Counted from the stretch's first letter, positions 1 to 10,849 are shown. The stretch: DNA of 64,000 bases from Tragulus kanchil (GCA_022376925.1 JAIOJX010000027.1:19547471-19611470), one strand, 5' to 3'. Notes: generated from the sequence alone by a model not told the origin. A program made the numbers and translations.

Positions 1-398
1 CCCCCTTACCTCACCTTCCCCAAGTAGGAGCATGCTAAGCCAGTCTGCAGAATCAATGCAAAAAGAAGCTGGAAGTTACAGAGGTTGGAAGTTAAACAAT
101 GAAACAAGATTGTTTCATTGGTAGATATCACAGTGACCAATGGAGCATGACCCTGCAGGAACATGCATGCCATTGGCTGACGCCACATCAGGAAATCTCT
201 CACTGGCTATCTCTTTGCTTTGCGCTGTGGCCGTGGCCTTATTTTTCACTTCCTTCTCTTTCAGAAGCCTCAATTTCACCCTCCTCCTGTCTACTTGTTT
301 CTTATGCAAAATAATACAACCCTTTACTCTCTGCTTCAGAGGCTCTAGTTCACCTTAGCCTGTCCCGAAACTCACATAGGATGGTCTAGCAAACAAAA
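1..398. other. Unique sequence, no gene recognised
   Basis: No repeat family or coding signature was recognised here. Open frames of 60-70 codons overlap on both strands without similarity to any protein I know. Treated as intergenic. Confidence 0.5.
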
Positions 399-812
399 CT
401 GGTTTTATCTGCCCATGTACAGATGTGACAGTTGGACCATAAAGAAGGCTGAGTGCCGAAGGATTCGTGCTTTTGCACTGTGGTGCTGGAGAAGAGTCGA
501 GAGTCCCTTGGACAACAAGGAGATCAAACGAGTCAGTCCTAAAGGAAGTCAACCCTGAATATTCATTGGAGGGACTGATGCTGAAGCTGAAGCTCCAATG
601 CTTTGAAGAGCCGACTCACTGGAAAAGACCCTGATGCTGGCAACGATGGAGGGCAGGGGGAGCAACAGAGGAGGAGACAGCGGGACAGCGTCACTGACTC
701 AGTGGACGTGAGTCTGAGAAAACTCTAGGAGAGAGTGAAGGACAGGGGAGCCTGGCTGCAGTCCATGTGTTGCAAAGAGCTGGACACGACTGAGTGACTG
801 AACATCAACCAC
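399..812 (+). mobile_element. BovB (RTE LINE) 3' end, truncated
   Basis: The sense strand matches the end of the BovB reverse-transcriptase frame and its 3' tail. It has the diagnostic phrases 'gactgatgctgaagctgaag', 'ccctgatgctgg' and 'gacacgactgagtgactgaac'. The frame is broken by stops, so this is a dead 5'-truncated copy. BovB is the ruminant RTE element whose tail is shared with the BOV-A SINEs. Confidence 0.85.
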
Positions 813-1144
813 AAATTCTTAGACAGATCATGCTTCCCCCACCACTCTCCACAGGTAAACAAGACAGGAAATGTCATCTCCCCATGTAGATTATATGTGC
901 ATCTTCAGAAAGCAGAATTATCTAGTTAGGGCCACTGGTATTTTGTTTCATTTCTTTTAAAAAATTTATTCAATTTTGCTTATAATTATATTTAAACATT
1001 CTTGTATTTATCTAATTATCTATATATATTCATTTCAGTATTCTTGAACTACATTCACTCATAATGTCAAATGTAGTATTCCAAGTCGGATTTAACAAAG
1101 CATGCTTTTAGAACCTTCAAAATACTTTCAAGATGATTAAATTT
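813..1144. other. AT-rich unique sequence
   Basis: AT-rich, with no recognisable gene or repeat family. It separates the BovB tail from an L1 tail. Confidence 0.4.
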
Positions 1145-1360
1145 ATGTTTATACTTCTTTAATTTTTACTTTATATTGTCATACATTTGATTTACAGTGT
1201 TATGTTAGTTTCAGGTGTACAGCAAAGTGATTTTAGTTAGGCATGTACATATATGCATTCTTTTTCAGATTCTTCTCCCATATAGGTTATTACAGAATAC
1301 TGAGTAGAGTTTCCTGTGCTATATATGTTTTATCTCTAATAGCAGGTTTTGTTTGTCATC
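1145..1360 (-). mobile_element. L1 3' UTR fragment
   Basis: Read on the minus strand this is the ruminant L1 3' end. The plus strand shows 'gttagtttcaggtgtacag', 'caaagtga' and 'actgagtagagtttcctgtg', the reverse complement of the usual L1 tail. Old and truncated; no ORF remains. Confidence 0.75.
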
Positions 1361-1400
1361 TAACATCATCCTCAGGACACTTTTATGTCTCGCCTCGCTC

Positions 1401-1402
<2 letters not shown>

Positions 1403-1437
<35 letters not shown>
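1403..1437. repeat. (CT)n(CA)n microsatellite
   Basis: A run of CT dinucleotides passes directly into CA dinucleotides. Confidence 0.95.
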
Positions 1438-1775
1438 ACCCCTCACATATTCTCTTTTAAATCCACATAGTGGCAAACACACAGACCAATGAAGTAGTCA
1501 GTTAATCAAAATCCTTATTCTTCCTTGAGACATGGCAAAAAACCATGAAAGAGGAGAAAGAGGAAAATCAAAGAAAGTAAGAGACAGGAGGACAAAAAGC
1601 AGAAGTTGTGCGGAGAAGAAAGAACAGAAAAAAGTGGAGTAAAGTAGTGTGCTGCTAACGCCCGTGATCTAAGATTTAAGGAAGTGAAGGCCGCGTGAGC
1701 TCTGAAAGAGAAAGAAGCCTCTCCTGCCAGCCTCCTGATCTTCAGCTGAGCCCTGGAGCCCAGGGATAAAACACT

Positions 1776-1776
<1 letters not shown>

Positions 1777-1819
<43 letters not shown>
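1777..1819. repeat. (CA)n microsatellite, copy A
   Basis: About 43 bp of pure CA. The duplicate at 2892-2938 is about 47 bp, so the two copies differ by two repeat units. Confidence 0.95.
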
Positions 1820-1821
<2 letters not shown>

Positions 1822-1891
1822 CATACTGAACGTGTCTGTGTAGAGACTTCACGCAGACTCGCAGGCATGGATGGGAAAGTGTGAAAATACT

Positions 1892-2092
1892 GGTTGCTCC
1901 ATCAAGTCCGATTCTTTGCGACCCTGGGGGCTGTCGCCCGCCAGGCTCCTCTGTCCATGGGATTCTCCAGACAACAATACTGGGGTGGGCTGCCATTCCC
2001 TCCTCCAGGGGATCTTCCTGACCCAGGGATCAAACCCAGGTCTCCTTCACTGCAGGCAGATTCCTTACTGTCTGAGCCACCAAGGAAGCGCC
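1892..2092 (-). mobile_element. Bov-tA SINE (copy A of duplication 1)
   Basis: On the plus strand the reverse complement of a Bov-tA is plain: 'ccgccaggctcctctgtcca', 'gatcttcctgacccagg' and the tRNA-derived end 'tgagccaccaaggaagc'. It differs from its duplicate at 3011-3212 in one block around 1971-2020. Confidence 0.9.
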
Positions 2093-2159
2093 CAGTGGAT
2101 GGAAGCTGTCCCCCTCTGCAGCCAGAGGGGAGTAAGTTTGTTAGGACTTTTTTTTTAAG

Positions 2160-2293
2160 TGGGACTTCCCTGGTGGTCCAGTGGTTAATAATCCACCTTC
2201 CAATTCAGGGGATGAAGGTTCAATCCCTGGTGCAACGGTGATCCTGCATGCCTCAACTAAGACCCGATGCAACCAAAACTAAATAAATATGTT
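2160..2293 (+). mobile_element. CHR-type SINE (copy A)
   Basis: Begins 'gggacttccctggtggtcca', followed by 'gtggttaataatcc', and ends in an A/T-rich 'aaataaat' tail. This is the cetartiodactyl tRNA-Glu-derived CHR pattern, shortened. Confidence 0.8.
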
Positions 2294-2890
2294 AAAAACT
2301 GCACAGGCCACCAAGAACTGATCTTTATTTTATACACGATCTTTTTAAGTTTATGAAGGCACTGTAAGAGATGTGGTGGACTCTGTGCACTGATAAAGCA
2401 GAGCTTCACTTTCATGCTTCTCCTCCTTCTGGTGCCATGCAGACCAGATGCAGGGGCTGCTCAGAGGAGGCTCAGGACATAAAAGATCAAGGTCCACTGG
2501 CCCAGGCTGCTTCCCAGCAGGTCCTTCCTTGTCACATTTCCAGCCTTCAATCCACCCTTCTGAGGTTTAGCAAAGGAGCCAAAGCCAAGGGTGTTAACAC
2601 AAACCCAACCTCAGGCCTTCCTGGTGGCTCCGGAGCTCTCCCGCGGTCCCCCCGCCCTGAGTCGCCACCACCCACGAGACCACGACGCAAAGAAAAAGAG
2701 ACAGGAGGACAAAAGCAGAAGTTGTGCGGAGAAGAAAGAACAGAAAAAGTGCAGTAAAGTAGTGTGCTGCTAACGCCCGTGATCTAAGATTTAAGGAAGT
2801 GAAGGCCGCGTGAGCTCTGAAAGAGAAAGAAGCCTCTCCTGCCAGCCTCCTGATCTTCAGCTGAGCCCTGGAGCCCAGGGATAAAACACT

Positions 2891-2891
<1 letters not shown>

Positions 2892-2938
<47 letters not shown>
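2892..2938. repeat. (CA)n microsatellite, copy B
   Basis: Second copy of the CA tract of duplication 1, about 47 bp. Confidence 0.95.
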
Positions 2939-2940
<2 letters not shown>

Positions 2941-3010
2941 CATACTGAACGTGTCTGTGTAGAGACTTCACGCAGACTCGCAGGCATGGATGGGAAAGTG
3001 TGAAAATACT

Positions 3011-3212
3011 GGTTGCTCCATCAAGTCCGATTCTTTGCGACCCTGGGGGCTGTCGCCCGCCAGGCTCCTCTGTCCATGGGATTCTCCAGAACTGGAACAC
3101 TGGAGTGAGCTGCCCTGCCCTCCTCCGGGGGATCTTCCTGACCCAGGGATCAAACCCAGGTCTCCTTCACTGCAGGCAGATTCCTTACTGTCTGAGCCAC
3201 CAAGGAAGCGCC
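3011..3212 (-). mobile_element. Bov-tA SINE (copy B of duplication 1)
   Basis: Second copy of the SINE at 1892-2092. Its central block reads 'gaactggaacactggagtga' where copy A reads 'gacaacaatactggggtggg'. The flanks on both sides are identical to copy A. Confidence 0.88.
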
Positions 3213-3280
3213 CAGTGGATGGAAGCTGTCCCCCTCTGCAGCCAGAGGGGAGTAAGTTTGTTAGGACTTTTTTTTTAAGT

Positions 3281-3414
3281 GGGACTTCCCTGGTGGTCCA
3301 GTGGTTAATAATCCACCTTCCAATTCAGGGGATGAAGGTTCAATCCCTGGTGCAACGGTGATCCTGCATGCCTCAACTAAGACCCGATGCAACCAAAACT
3401 AAATAAATATGTTA
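3281..3414 (+). mobile_element. CHR-type SINE (copy B)
   Basis: Second copy of the element at 2160-2293, with no differences noticed. Confidence 0.8.
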
Positions 3415-3807
3415 AAAACTGCACAGGCCACCAAGAACTGATCTTTATTTTATACACGATCTTTTTAAGTTTATGAAGGCACTGTAAGAGATGTGGTGGA
3501 CTCTGTGCACTGATAAAGCAGAGCTTCACTTTCATGCTTCTCCTCCTTCTGGTGCCATGCAGACCAGATGCAGGGGCTGCTCAGAGGAGGCTCAGGACAT
3601 AAAAGATCAAGGTCCACTGGCCCAGGCTGCTTCCCAGCAGGTCCTTCCTTGTCACATTTCCAGCCTTCAATCCACCCTTCTGAGGTTTAGCAAAGGAGCC
3701 AAAGCCAAGGGTGTTAACACAAACCCAACCTCAGGCCTTCCTGGTGGCTCCGGAGCTCTCCCGCGGTCCCCCCGCCCTGAGTCGCCACCACCCACGAGAC
3801 CACGACG

Positions 3808-4439
3808 CTGGAGAGCGCCATGCCCACAGACACGTCCTTCTCTGTGTGTGACTGGCCTCTGCCAACCTTGTGGCGAGCCCCTGGATGCCAAACGTAAGCA
3901 ATTACAGGAGTCCCCTCCCACGGTGGAAGGCATCTGCCTGTGGGCGTGTATTCCCTGGAGGCTGTCAGAGCCGGGCTTAGAGACCACTGGGCTCCCCGGG
4001 ACAACTGCGACCGAGTCCCCCCGGAGCGGGCGCTCACCCAGGGGAGCGGCCCCCTCCCCTCCTGCCAGTATCTACCGCTGCTCTCCCCAGACGAAGGTTG
4101 CTGGAGCCTGGAAGGTCACAAAGAAGCGTCTGGGTCATCCACCGTCCATCATTTCTCTAATTGACCGGACACCATGGCTTACCGGGAAAAAGGGAAACGA
4201 AAGAGAAAAGGACTGAGTAGACATTTTTAAAGAATGAGAAATAACTTGAAAACCGCTCCCAAATTAGACAGCAACCCATTTCAAGTTCATCCTGAAAATT
4301 CTGAAGCGTTGATCACGTCCACTTTCTCTCCTCCAGTTCCACTGCCCTTCAATTGTCTCCCACATGGGTTCCTGTAAAACCCTTGCTGGGGTTCTGCTGT
4401 CCTCTAATATCTTTGTCTTCTAAAGAATCCAGTGATATT
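3808..4439. other. Unique sequence after duplication 1
   Basis: Moderately GC-rich at first, then AT-rich. An open frame runs from 3491 to 4216 (241 codons), but its first half lies in duplicated sequence and it has no recognisable domain. No gene is called. Confidence 0.45.
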
Positions 4440-4592
4440 TTAAATTTATTTTAAAGTGTTATATTGGCGTAGAGGTCATTGACAACGTTGTGTTAGATTC
4501 AGGTGTACAGCAAAGTAACTCAGTACAGGTATACATGGATCTATTCTTTTTCAAATCCTTTGGGATTTAGGTTGCTACATAATATTGAGCAG
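4440..4592 (-). mobile_element. L1 3' UTR fragment, interrupted by a SINE
   Basis: Shows 'gttgtgttagattcaggtgt' and 'acagcaaagtaactcag', the L1 tail in reverse. The L1 match resumes at 4806 after the SINE with 'tactgagcagagttccctga'. Confidence 0.75.
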
Positions 4593-4792
4593 GCTTCCCC
4601 GGTGGCTCAGATGGTAAAAAACTCGCCTGCAATGCAGGAGACCTGGGGGTCCATCCCTGAGCTGGGAAGATCCGGGGAGAAGGGCACAGCCACCCACTCC
4701 AGTCTTCTTGCCTGGAGAATCGCACGCACAGAGGAGCCTGGCGGGCTGCAGTCCACGGGCCACAAAGTCAGACATGACTGAGCAACACTTTT
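4593..4792 (+). mobile_element. Bov-tA SINE inserted in an L1 tail
   Basis: The Bov-tA sense strand begins 'gcttccccggtggctcagat', with 'gcctgcaatgcaggagacct' and a gtcagacatgactgagcaac end. It is flanked by an approximate 13-bp target-site duplication, 'taatattgagcag' at 4580-4592 and 'taatactgagcag' at 4806-4818, which belongs to the disrupted L1. Confidence 0.9.
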
Positions 4793-4805
4793 TCTGACAC
4801 CTTCG

Positions 4806-4860
4806 TAATACTGAGCAGAGTTCCCTGAACTATACAGTCGTTCTTACTGTTGTCCGGCCG
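4806..4860 (-). mobile_element. L1 3' UTR fragment, continuation
   Basis: Continues the L1 match interrupted by the SINE. The 4861-5146 stretch may be further decayed L1, but I cannot support it. Confidence 0.6.
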
Positions 4861-5146
4861 TCTTTCTGAAAGCAAACGTCCCCTGAGGTTGCTTGTCTTT
4901 CACGGCACTCTCTTCTCTATCGCATGGCATGCAAAATATTCACATCTCCCCACCCACACTGTGTGTGTCCATGGCAATATTCCACTGCATGTTCCACAGT
5001 TCTCTGGAATATTCTTCCATTTCTTTCCATACTGGCTAATCCGTCAAAGGCCAATTCGTTCGGTCATCTGCTCTGTCAGGTTTTCCAGAGCCCTTCAGAG
5101 GAGGCACTTCTCTCTCTACTCTGGTTTGACCTTCCTTTACACTTGC

Positions 5147-5282
5147 GTGTGTGCGTGCTAAGTCGCTTCAGTCCTGTCTGACTCGTTGCGACCCCACGGA
5201 CTACAGCCTGCCAGGTCCTCCGTCCACAGGACTCTCCAGGCGAGGCCACTGGAGTGGGGGTCGTGCCCTCCTCCAGGGTCCT
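5147..5282 (-). mobile_element. Bov-tA SINE, truncated
   Basis: The reverse-complement Bov-A part is clear ('gctaagtcgcttcagtcctg', 'ctccaggcgaggccactgga'), but the tRNA-derived end is missing. Confidence 0.8.
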
Positions 5283-5828
5283 CGACGCTTACTTGTTACG
5301 TGATATGCATTCTGTTGCAAAGTATCTGCCTCTTAAGTCAGCAGGCTGGCTTTGTGATATAAAATCTAAAATACAGGCCAGGAGAGTTCAGACCACATTT
5401 TTAGGTCATAGTATAAAACACGACGTGTGAAAGGTGTTCCACCAATATTTAATAAATGTGATAAAACTGAATCAATAAATGCACAAGTGGCTCATTCAGC
5501 GTTACCAGTGGAGAGCACATGCTACAAGGATGGTGGAAGACAGCGGCTGATCCACACGCAGTCTGTGCATGCACACACGTGCGTAGGAGCATGACCCACC
5601 CCATCTAAACACACATAAAACCCACCACTGGAAGAATATACACGCAATGTGCTCTTTTTTTTGAACTGGAAACTATGTCATAAAGATTTTATTGAGTCAG
5701 GTTTTCCTGTATTTATTTGTCCACGTTTTGCTTTCTTTTGGCTTTTCTAATTACTCCCTTGAATTCCACAGATCAGACATATCCCAGATTTTTCAACTGT
5801 CTTCCCTAAAAGCTGAACGAGGCTTTTT

Positions 5829-6035
5829 GTTATTGTCTAATCGCTTCAGTCGTGTCTGACCCTTCGCGACCTCGTGGACTGTAGCCTACCAGGCTCCTCT
5901 GTCCATGGATTTCCAAGGCAAGACTACTCCAGTATTCTTCATCTCCTTCTCCAGGGGAGCTTCCCAGTCCAGGGATCGGACCGGCATCCCCTGCACATCA
6001 GACGGATTCTTTACCTCTGAGTCACCAGGGAAGAC
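5829..6035 (-). mobile_element. Bov-tA SINE (copy A of duplication 2)
   Basis: Reverse-complement Bov-tA: 'taatcgcttcagtcgtgtct' at the left and 'ctctgagtcaccagggaaga' at the right. Confidence 0.88.
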
Positions 6036-6908
6036 CTTTCAGGTAGATGTTTAGGTAGAATCTTTTTTTCTTCATCATTAGGAGGAATGGCTTCTATGGA
6101 AATCCTTGAACTGATAAGCTTCCTTATACACATGTGCCTACCTTTCTTAAGGATAACACCAAAGAAGAACTGCCAGGTCACTGGAAATGAACCTCTTACG
6201 GGTTAACAAATGCTACTAAGCTTCCCTACCTGCTGATTTTAACAAATAGCTCCTTCCGTGTCCCTTCACCCACACTAGACGGGCTGAATGACTGTTTCCT
6301 TTACGCTTCCAACCTCCCATTTCACCCCTGACTCAAAGTCTCAGTGATGTATCTTTGATACTTAGTTCTGGATATTTGTTTCTTCACCCATGGCAAGTAT
6401 AAAACACGACGCGTGAAAGGTGTTCGAAAACTCCCAATATTTAATAAATTAAACAGGCCAGGAGAGTTCAGACCACATTTTTAGGTCATAGTATAAAACA
6501 CGACGTGTGAAAGGTGTTCCACCAATATTTAATAAATGTGATAAAACTGAATCAATAAATGCACAAGTGGCTCATTCAGCGTTACCAGTGGAGAGCACAT
6601 GCTACAAGGATGGTGGAAGACAGCGGCTGATCCACACGCAGTCTGTGCATGCACACACGTGCGTAGGAGCATGACCCACCCCATCTAAACACACATAAAA
6701 CCCACCACTGGAAGAATATACACGCAATGTGCTCTTTTTTTTGAACTGGAAACTATGTCATAAAGATTTTATTGAGTCAGGTTTTCCTGTATTTATTTGT
6801 CCACGTTTTGCTTTCTTTTGGCTTTTCTAATTACTCCCTTGAATTCCACAGATCAGACATATCCCAGATTTTTCAACTGTCTTCCCTAAAAGCTGAACGA
6901 GGCTTTTT

Positions 6909-7115
6909 GTTATTGTCTAATCGCTTCAGTCGTGTCTGACCCTTCGCGACCTCGTGGACTGTAGCCTACCAGGCTCCTCTGTCCATGGATTTCCAAGGCA
7001 AGACTACTCCAGTATTCTTCATCTCCTTCTCCAGGGGAGCTTCCCAGTCCAGGGATCGGACCGGCATCCCCTGCACATCAGACGGATTCTTTACCTCTGA
7101 GTCACCAGGGAAGAC
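6909..7115 (-). mobile_element. Bov-tA SINE (copy B of duplication 2)
   Basis: Identical second copy of the SINE at 5829-6035. Confidence 0.88.
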
Positions 7116-7471
7116 CTTTCAGGTAGATGTTTAGGTAGAATCTTTTTTTTTTTCTTCATCATTAGGAGGAATGGCTTCTATGGAAATCCTTGAACTGATA
7201 AGCTTCCTTATACACATGTGCCTACCTTTCTTAAGGATAACACCAAAGAAGAACTGCCAGGTCACTGGAAATGAACCTCTTACGGGTTAACAAATGCTAC
7301 TAAGCTTCCCTACCTGCTGATTTTAACAAATAGCTCCTTCCGTGTCCCTTCACCCACACTAGACGGGCTGAATGACTGTTTCCTTTACGCTTCCAACCTC
7401 CCATTTCACCCCTGACTCAAAGTCTCAGTGATGTATCTTTGATACTTAGTTCTGGATATTTGTTTTTTCAC

Positions 7472-7871
7472 AATAAATGCTTATTAAACTTAGCCTTCAG
7501 TTTTGCACATACTGTTGCTCATCTTAGGTTCCTCTCTCATTATTTCCCCTGGCTCCATCTATCTTACATCTGGCATACATCTCCTTGTAATTCTTCCAGA
7601 ATGTTTACAGAAGTTTAACTGTCTTCTTACTCACATGTAGAAAATAATCTTTTCAAACTCATGCTTGAATAATGGCACGGGGTATAGGATTATAAACTAA
7701 AAGACATGTCTTCCTCGGCATTTTAAAATTAAAATTTCTTCCAGCGTCTCCAGCCTCGCCCTAGTCTTACGGCCAACGTGGATGGGAGCTCTGATACCAC
7801 CGTGACTCTTCATCTACTGTAATTAACGTGTATTTTTTCTACTCTGATAGATTTCAAGGTACTCTGTTGAT
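7472..7871. other. Unique sequence
   Basis: AT-leaning sequence with no recognised gene or repeat. Confidence 0.4.
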
Positions 7872-7990
7872 TCTTTTTTTGGCCATGTCCCGCGTGGCAT
7901 GTGAGATCTTAGTTCCCAGACCACAAAAGGAATCCGAGGCCCTGCCTTGGGAGCACAGAGTCGTAACCCCTGGGCCACCCAGGAAGTCCG
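7872..7990 (-). mobile_element. CHR-type SINE fragment
   Basis: The plus strand shows 'ggcatgtgagatcttagttc' and the reversed head 'gggccacccaggaagtc', typical of a diverged CHR SINE. Confidence 0.65.
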
Positions 7991-9867
7991 CTTCTCTTTG
8001 TTCTTGATGTTTTAACATTTTAATGCCATATACTGAATGAAACAGTAAAGATGATAAGTAATTAGGAAACTCCTAATTATTTGGATTTTTTACATCGGTG
8101 GATAAGCTATCTAAGTGATGAAGCATTCGCAGTTATTAGACTTGGTTTTAGATTCAGTGCAAAAGAACACACAAAGCTGAGTTCTAATTCTAACTCTGCA
8201 CTAATACGCTTGCGACTATTATCTGGAGTTCAGGCTTCTCTGGGCATCACTGTCCTCTTTGCTCATAGATGCAATAAGATTCCAGAAAGTAATTTTATGG
8301 TACTTTTCAGTTATAAAATAGTGTGCTAGGAACTCTAAATCTTTATACCTTTTAAAAGAGGTGGATCTGTCCTTCTTTCTCAAGACAATGTTGAATCTAA
8401 ACCATCCCCACATTACTACTCTTTATTAAAGCTATTTCATTAAACTGATTTCTAGGAACGCAGTACCTCCTAACCTCCTTTCTCAAGCCCCTTTCCCCTG
8501 CAAATGCATTTCTTTTGAAAGGATAACGTTAAATATCAGAATATGTAAGTGTAAGAATGTTGCTGAATGTTCCTTTTAATCTTAGAGCTGCGGTAGTGCA
8601 TAGGTCAGTAAATTACAGAAAGATTCTGTATGAGATGCTGTACAGATTCCATAGTTTGCCAAAAGCATACTTAAACATTCACAAAGGGAATTCTAGAAAA
8701 CCAAAAGATTTCTCCCTCCAAAAGTTGTGGGAGCCCTCTGAATTAAAGCTTCCGACCTCTGAGTACCAGGCTGCCCTTGATTAAAAACAAATGGAACATG
8801 AGCTATGGAGCGTAAGCCTACCTGATTTATGGCTTGGAGAATTAAGTTACTATTACTTATGGGGCTTGGAAGCCAAGGCCCAACGCAAGAGCTAATTGAG
8901 AGTGGAGAAGGGGTATATGCCGAAATTGGGAAAATATATTTTAGAGAATGGCTGAGTGAAGACATCAGGGTATGTAATTAAATGGCCTTAAAAAAAGTCA
9001 CACTCCCAACAAGCTCTTATATCAAACAATTGGAATGTGCTGGTTTTATTAACTGGTCTTCTGCCATTAGCTCCATCAGGCTGGGTGCTCCCGAGCGACC
9101 GTCACTGCTGACTGACTCTAGTAAACACGGGGAAATCTCCATTAGCACGTGTCTTCTAGTACTGCGGTATTGGTTTAGGGGAGAATTTGGTGATCGTTCT
9201 CCAAGACTGGAAGACTATTTAAAATACAGGCACTTACTAGGCTTTGAATAGCTGTACAGACGCCTTCTGCCAGGTCATCTGTAGTCATAAAAGAACATGC
9301 TGATGGGTGTTCTGGTTCATCAAGGGAATTCCCAAAAAATCCTAGGACGGAGTTTTACTTTCCTAAGAGCTAGGGACCAGGAAGTTCTCGCTGGGAAAGG
9401 TCCAGTGCTGGAAGCTGTGGGAGGGAACGAAGGAGCACCGCGTTCTTGCCGCCAGCGCTCCTTCCACCGTGAGCCCGCCTTCCAAGTCGCGCAGAACGCC
9501 GCAGGGTGAGGAACTGGAAAAGTTCTTCTTTCTTAGAGGCAGGCTGTGACGACCTGAGGGATAAAATTGATGACATGTGTAGAGGCTTTTTTATTTTTAT
9601 TGGTCGATCAAACATTCCAGACTGATTGCTGCAATTTGTTAGAACAGTGCTTCAAAATCTTTGAAATTGAAAGGTGATGCTGTCTAATCATAGCAAAGAT
9701 CACGTTCATTATCACGAAACTTGGCTCTTGAGGAAATATGTGTATCTGCTTATTTAAATTCACTGAAGAGCTATTTTGCTCATTGAGAGTCATTTTTCTA
9801 ATTGAGACCATACACAAATACTTCCCCACCTACTCTTCCTCTCTTTTTAACTCGTACGCTTTATTCT
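7991..9867. other. Longest repeat-poor unique stretch
   Basis: No repeat family or supported exon was seen. Parts contain homeodomain-like motifs (taattga near 8894, taattaa near 8976) and a TEAD-like ggaatgt near 9031. A possible regulatory segment, but unproven. Short open frames of 65-90 codons look random. Confidence 0.45.
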
Positions 9868-10078
9868 CTAGCTGTGGCTCCCCCCGAGGGCTGGTGCTGC
9901 CCTGCGGGAACATTTCACTGTGGTCTGAGACGTTTTCAGTTGTCCTATCTGGGCCAGGAGGTTGCTACTCGCATCTAGACAGTAGAGTCGGGGGATGCTG
10001 CTAAACATTCTAGAATGCAATGCCCAGTCCCCCATAACCTAGAATTATTTAATCCAAAGTATCAGTAAACCCTACTCA
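9868..10078 (+). mobile_element. MER5A-like hAT-Charlie remnant
   Basis: Matches the MER5A layout: 'ggaacatttcactg', 'tttcagttgtcc', 'gaggttgctactcgcatcta', then 'gggatgctgctaaacattct' and a 'cagtcccccataac' motif. An old eutherian non-autonomous DNA transposon; no transposase. Confidence 0.8.
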
Positions 10079-10113
10079 AGGGAAATCTTTAACTATTCAG
10101 TATGCAGATCACA

Positions 10114-10322
10114 GGGGCTTCCCAGGCGGCGCAATGGTAAAGAATCCATCTGCCCATGCAGGAAGCACAAAAGACGGGAGTTCGAACCCTGGATCAGGAA
10201 GATCCCCTGGAGCAAGAAATGGCAACTTGCTACAGCATTCTTGCCTGGAGAAATGCCATGGACAGAGGAACCTGGCGGGCTACAGGTCATGGGGTCACAA
10301 AAAGGCGGACAGGACGAGCATA
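10114..10322 (+). mobile_element. Bov-tA SINE
   Basis: Starts 'ggggcttcccaggcggcgca' and runs through 'cagcattcttgcctggagaa' to 'aaggcggacaggacgagca'. Confidence 0.88.
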
Positions 10323-10504
10323 TACACATCCAGACCATTAACTAAAGAAACATGAATCCATGGACACATAAAGGATATTGAAGAGATCACTAATTATTAC
10401 TCTAAATGGACTCATTCAATTCACCCACATGTATGGAACACACTCATTGTTGACAATGAGATCCAGATTTAGAGATTTAAACCAATCAAACAACAACAAA
10501 AGAA

Positions 10505-10668
10505 AATCTTCCTTGGTGGGCCGGTGGCTAAGACTCTGTGCTCCCAAAGCAGTGGGCTTGGGTTCCATCCTTGGTCAGGGAACGAGATTCCATGTGCCAA
10601 AACTAGAGATCCTGTGAGTCGCACCAATACTGGGTACCACCAAATATATAAATAAAAATAAATATTTT
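10505..10668 (+). mobile_element. CHR-type SINE (copy A)
   Basis: The head 'cttccttggtgggccggtgg' is followed by 'gactctgtgctcccaaagca', 'ggtcagggaacgag' and a (aaataaaaat) tail. Confidence 0.8.
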
Positions 10669-10849
10669 TAAAAAGTAAATCAAGTAACATCACCACCTAG
10701 AAGGGAAGCACTTTTTTGGATGCCTCCCTTGGCACTTTCCCCGGAACAGAACTCAATAAATACCTTAAAAGTGCGTTTATTTTTTTAATCATTGTTATTT
10801 AACATACTAAAAGATGCTTAGCGCACATGGGGAGATCTACTCATTACTG

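Larger units (their letters stand above)
1569..3807 (+). repeat. Tandem duplication 1 (unit about 1,119 bp)
   Basis: Copy A is about 1569-2687 and copy B about 2688-3807. The copies align end to end at an offset of about 1,119 bp. Differences are in the first 60 bp of copy B (homopolymer changes), the CA-repeat length (43 versus 47 bp), and a cluster inside the Bov-tA SINE (1971-2020 versus 3086-3135). Flanks outside the pair are unique. Most likely a false assembly duplication. Confidence 0.9.
5373..7471 (+). repeat. Tandem duplication 2 (offset 1,080 bp)
   Basis: Copy A is about 5373-6387 and copy B 6453-7471. Between them, 6388-6452 is a degraded fragment resembling 5408-5459 (a partial third start of the unit). 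The copies differ by a T-run length (near 6062 versus 7141) and at the junction. Contains no gene. Confidence 0.9.

Noticed and set aside
399..812. Functional BovB reverse transcriptase
   Set aside because: Only the 3' end is present and the frame contains stops; same for 55048-55450 and 61428-61624.
1515..1996. Open frames with poly(CV) repeats on the minus strand (also 2594-3100)
   Set aside because: Translations of the CA microsatellite and reversed Bov-tA; no protein.
3491..4216. 241-codon open frame on the plus strand
   Set aside because: Starts in duplicated sequence, reads through to unique DNA only because of the junction layout, and has no recognisable domain or splice context.
4593..4792. 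tRNA-like internal promoter boxes in SINE heads
   Set aside because: They belong to tRNA-derived SINEs (Bov-tA, CHR); no complete cloverleaf tRNA gene was seen.
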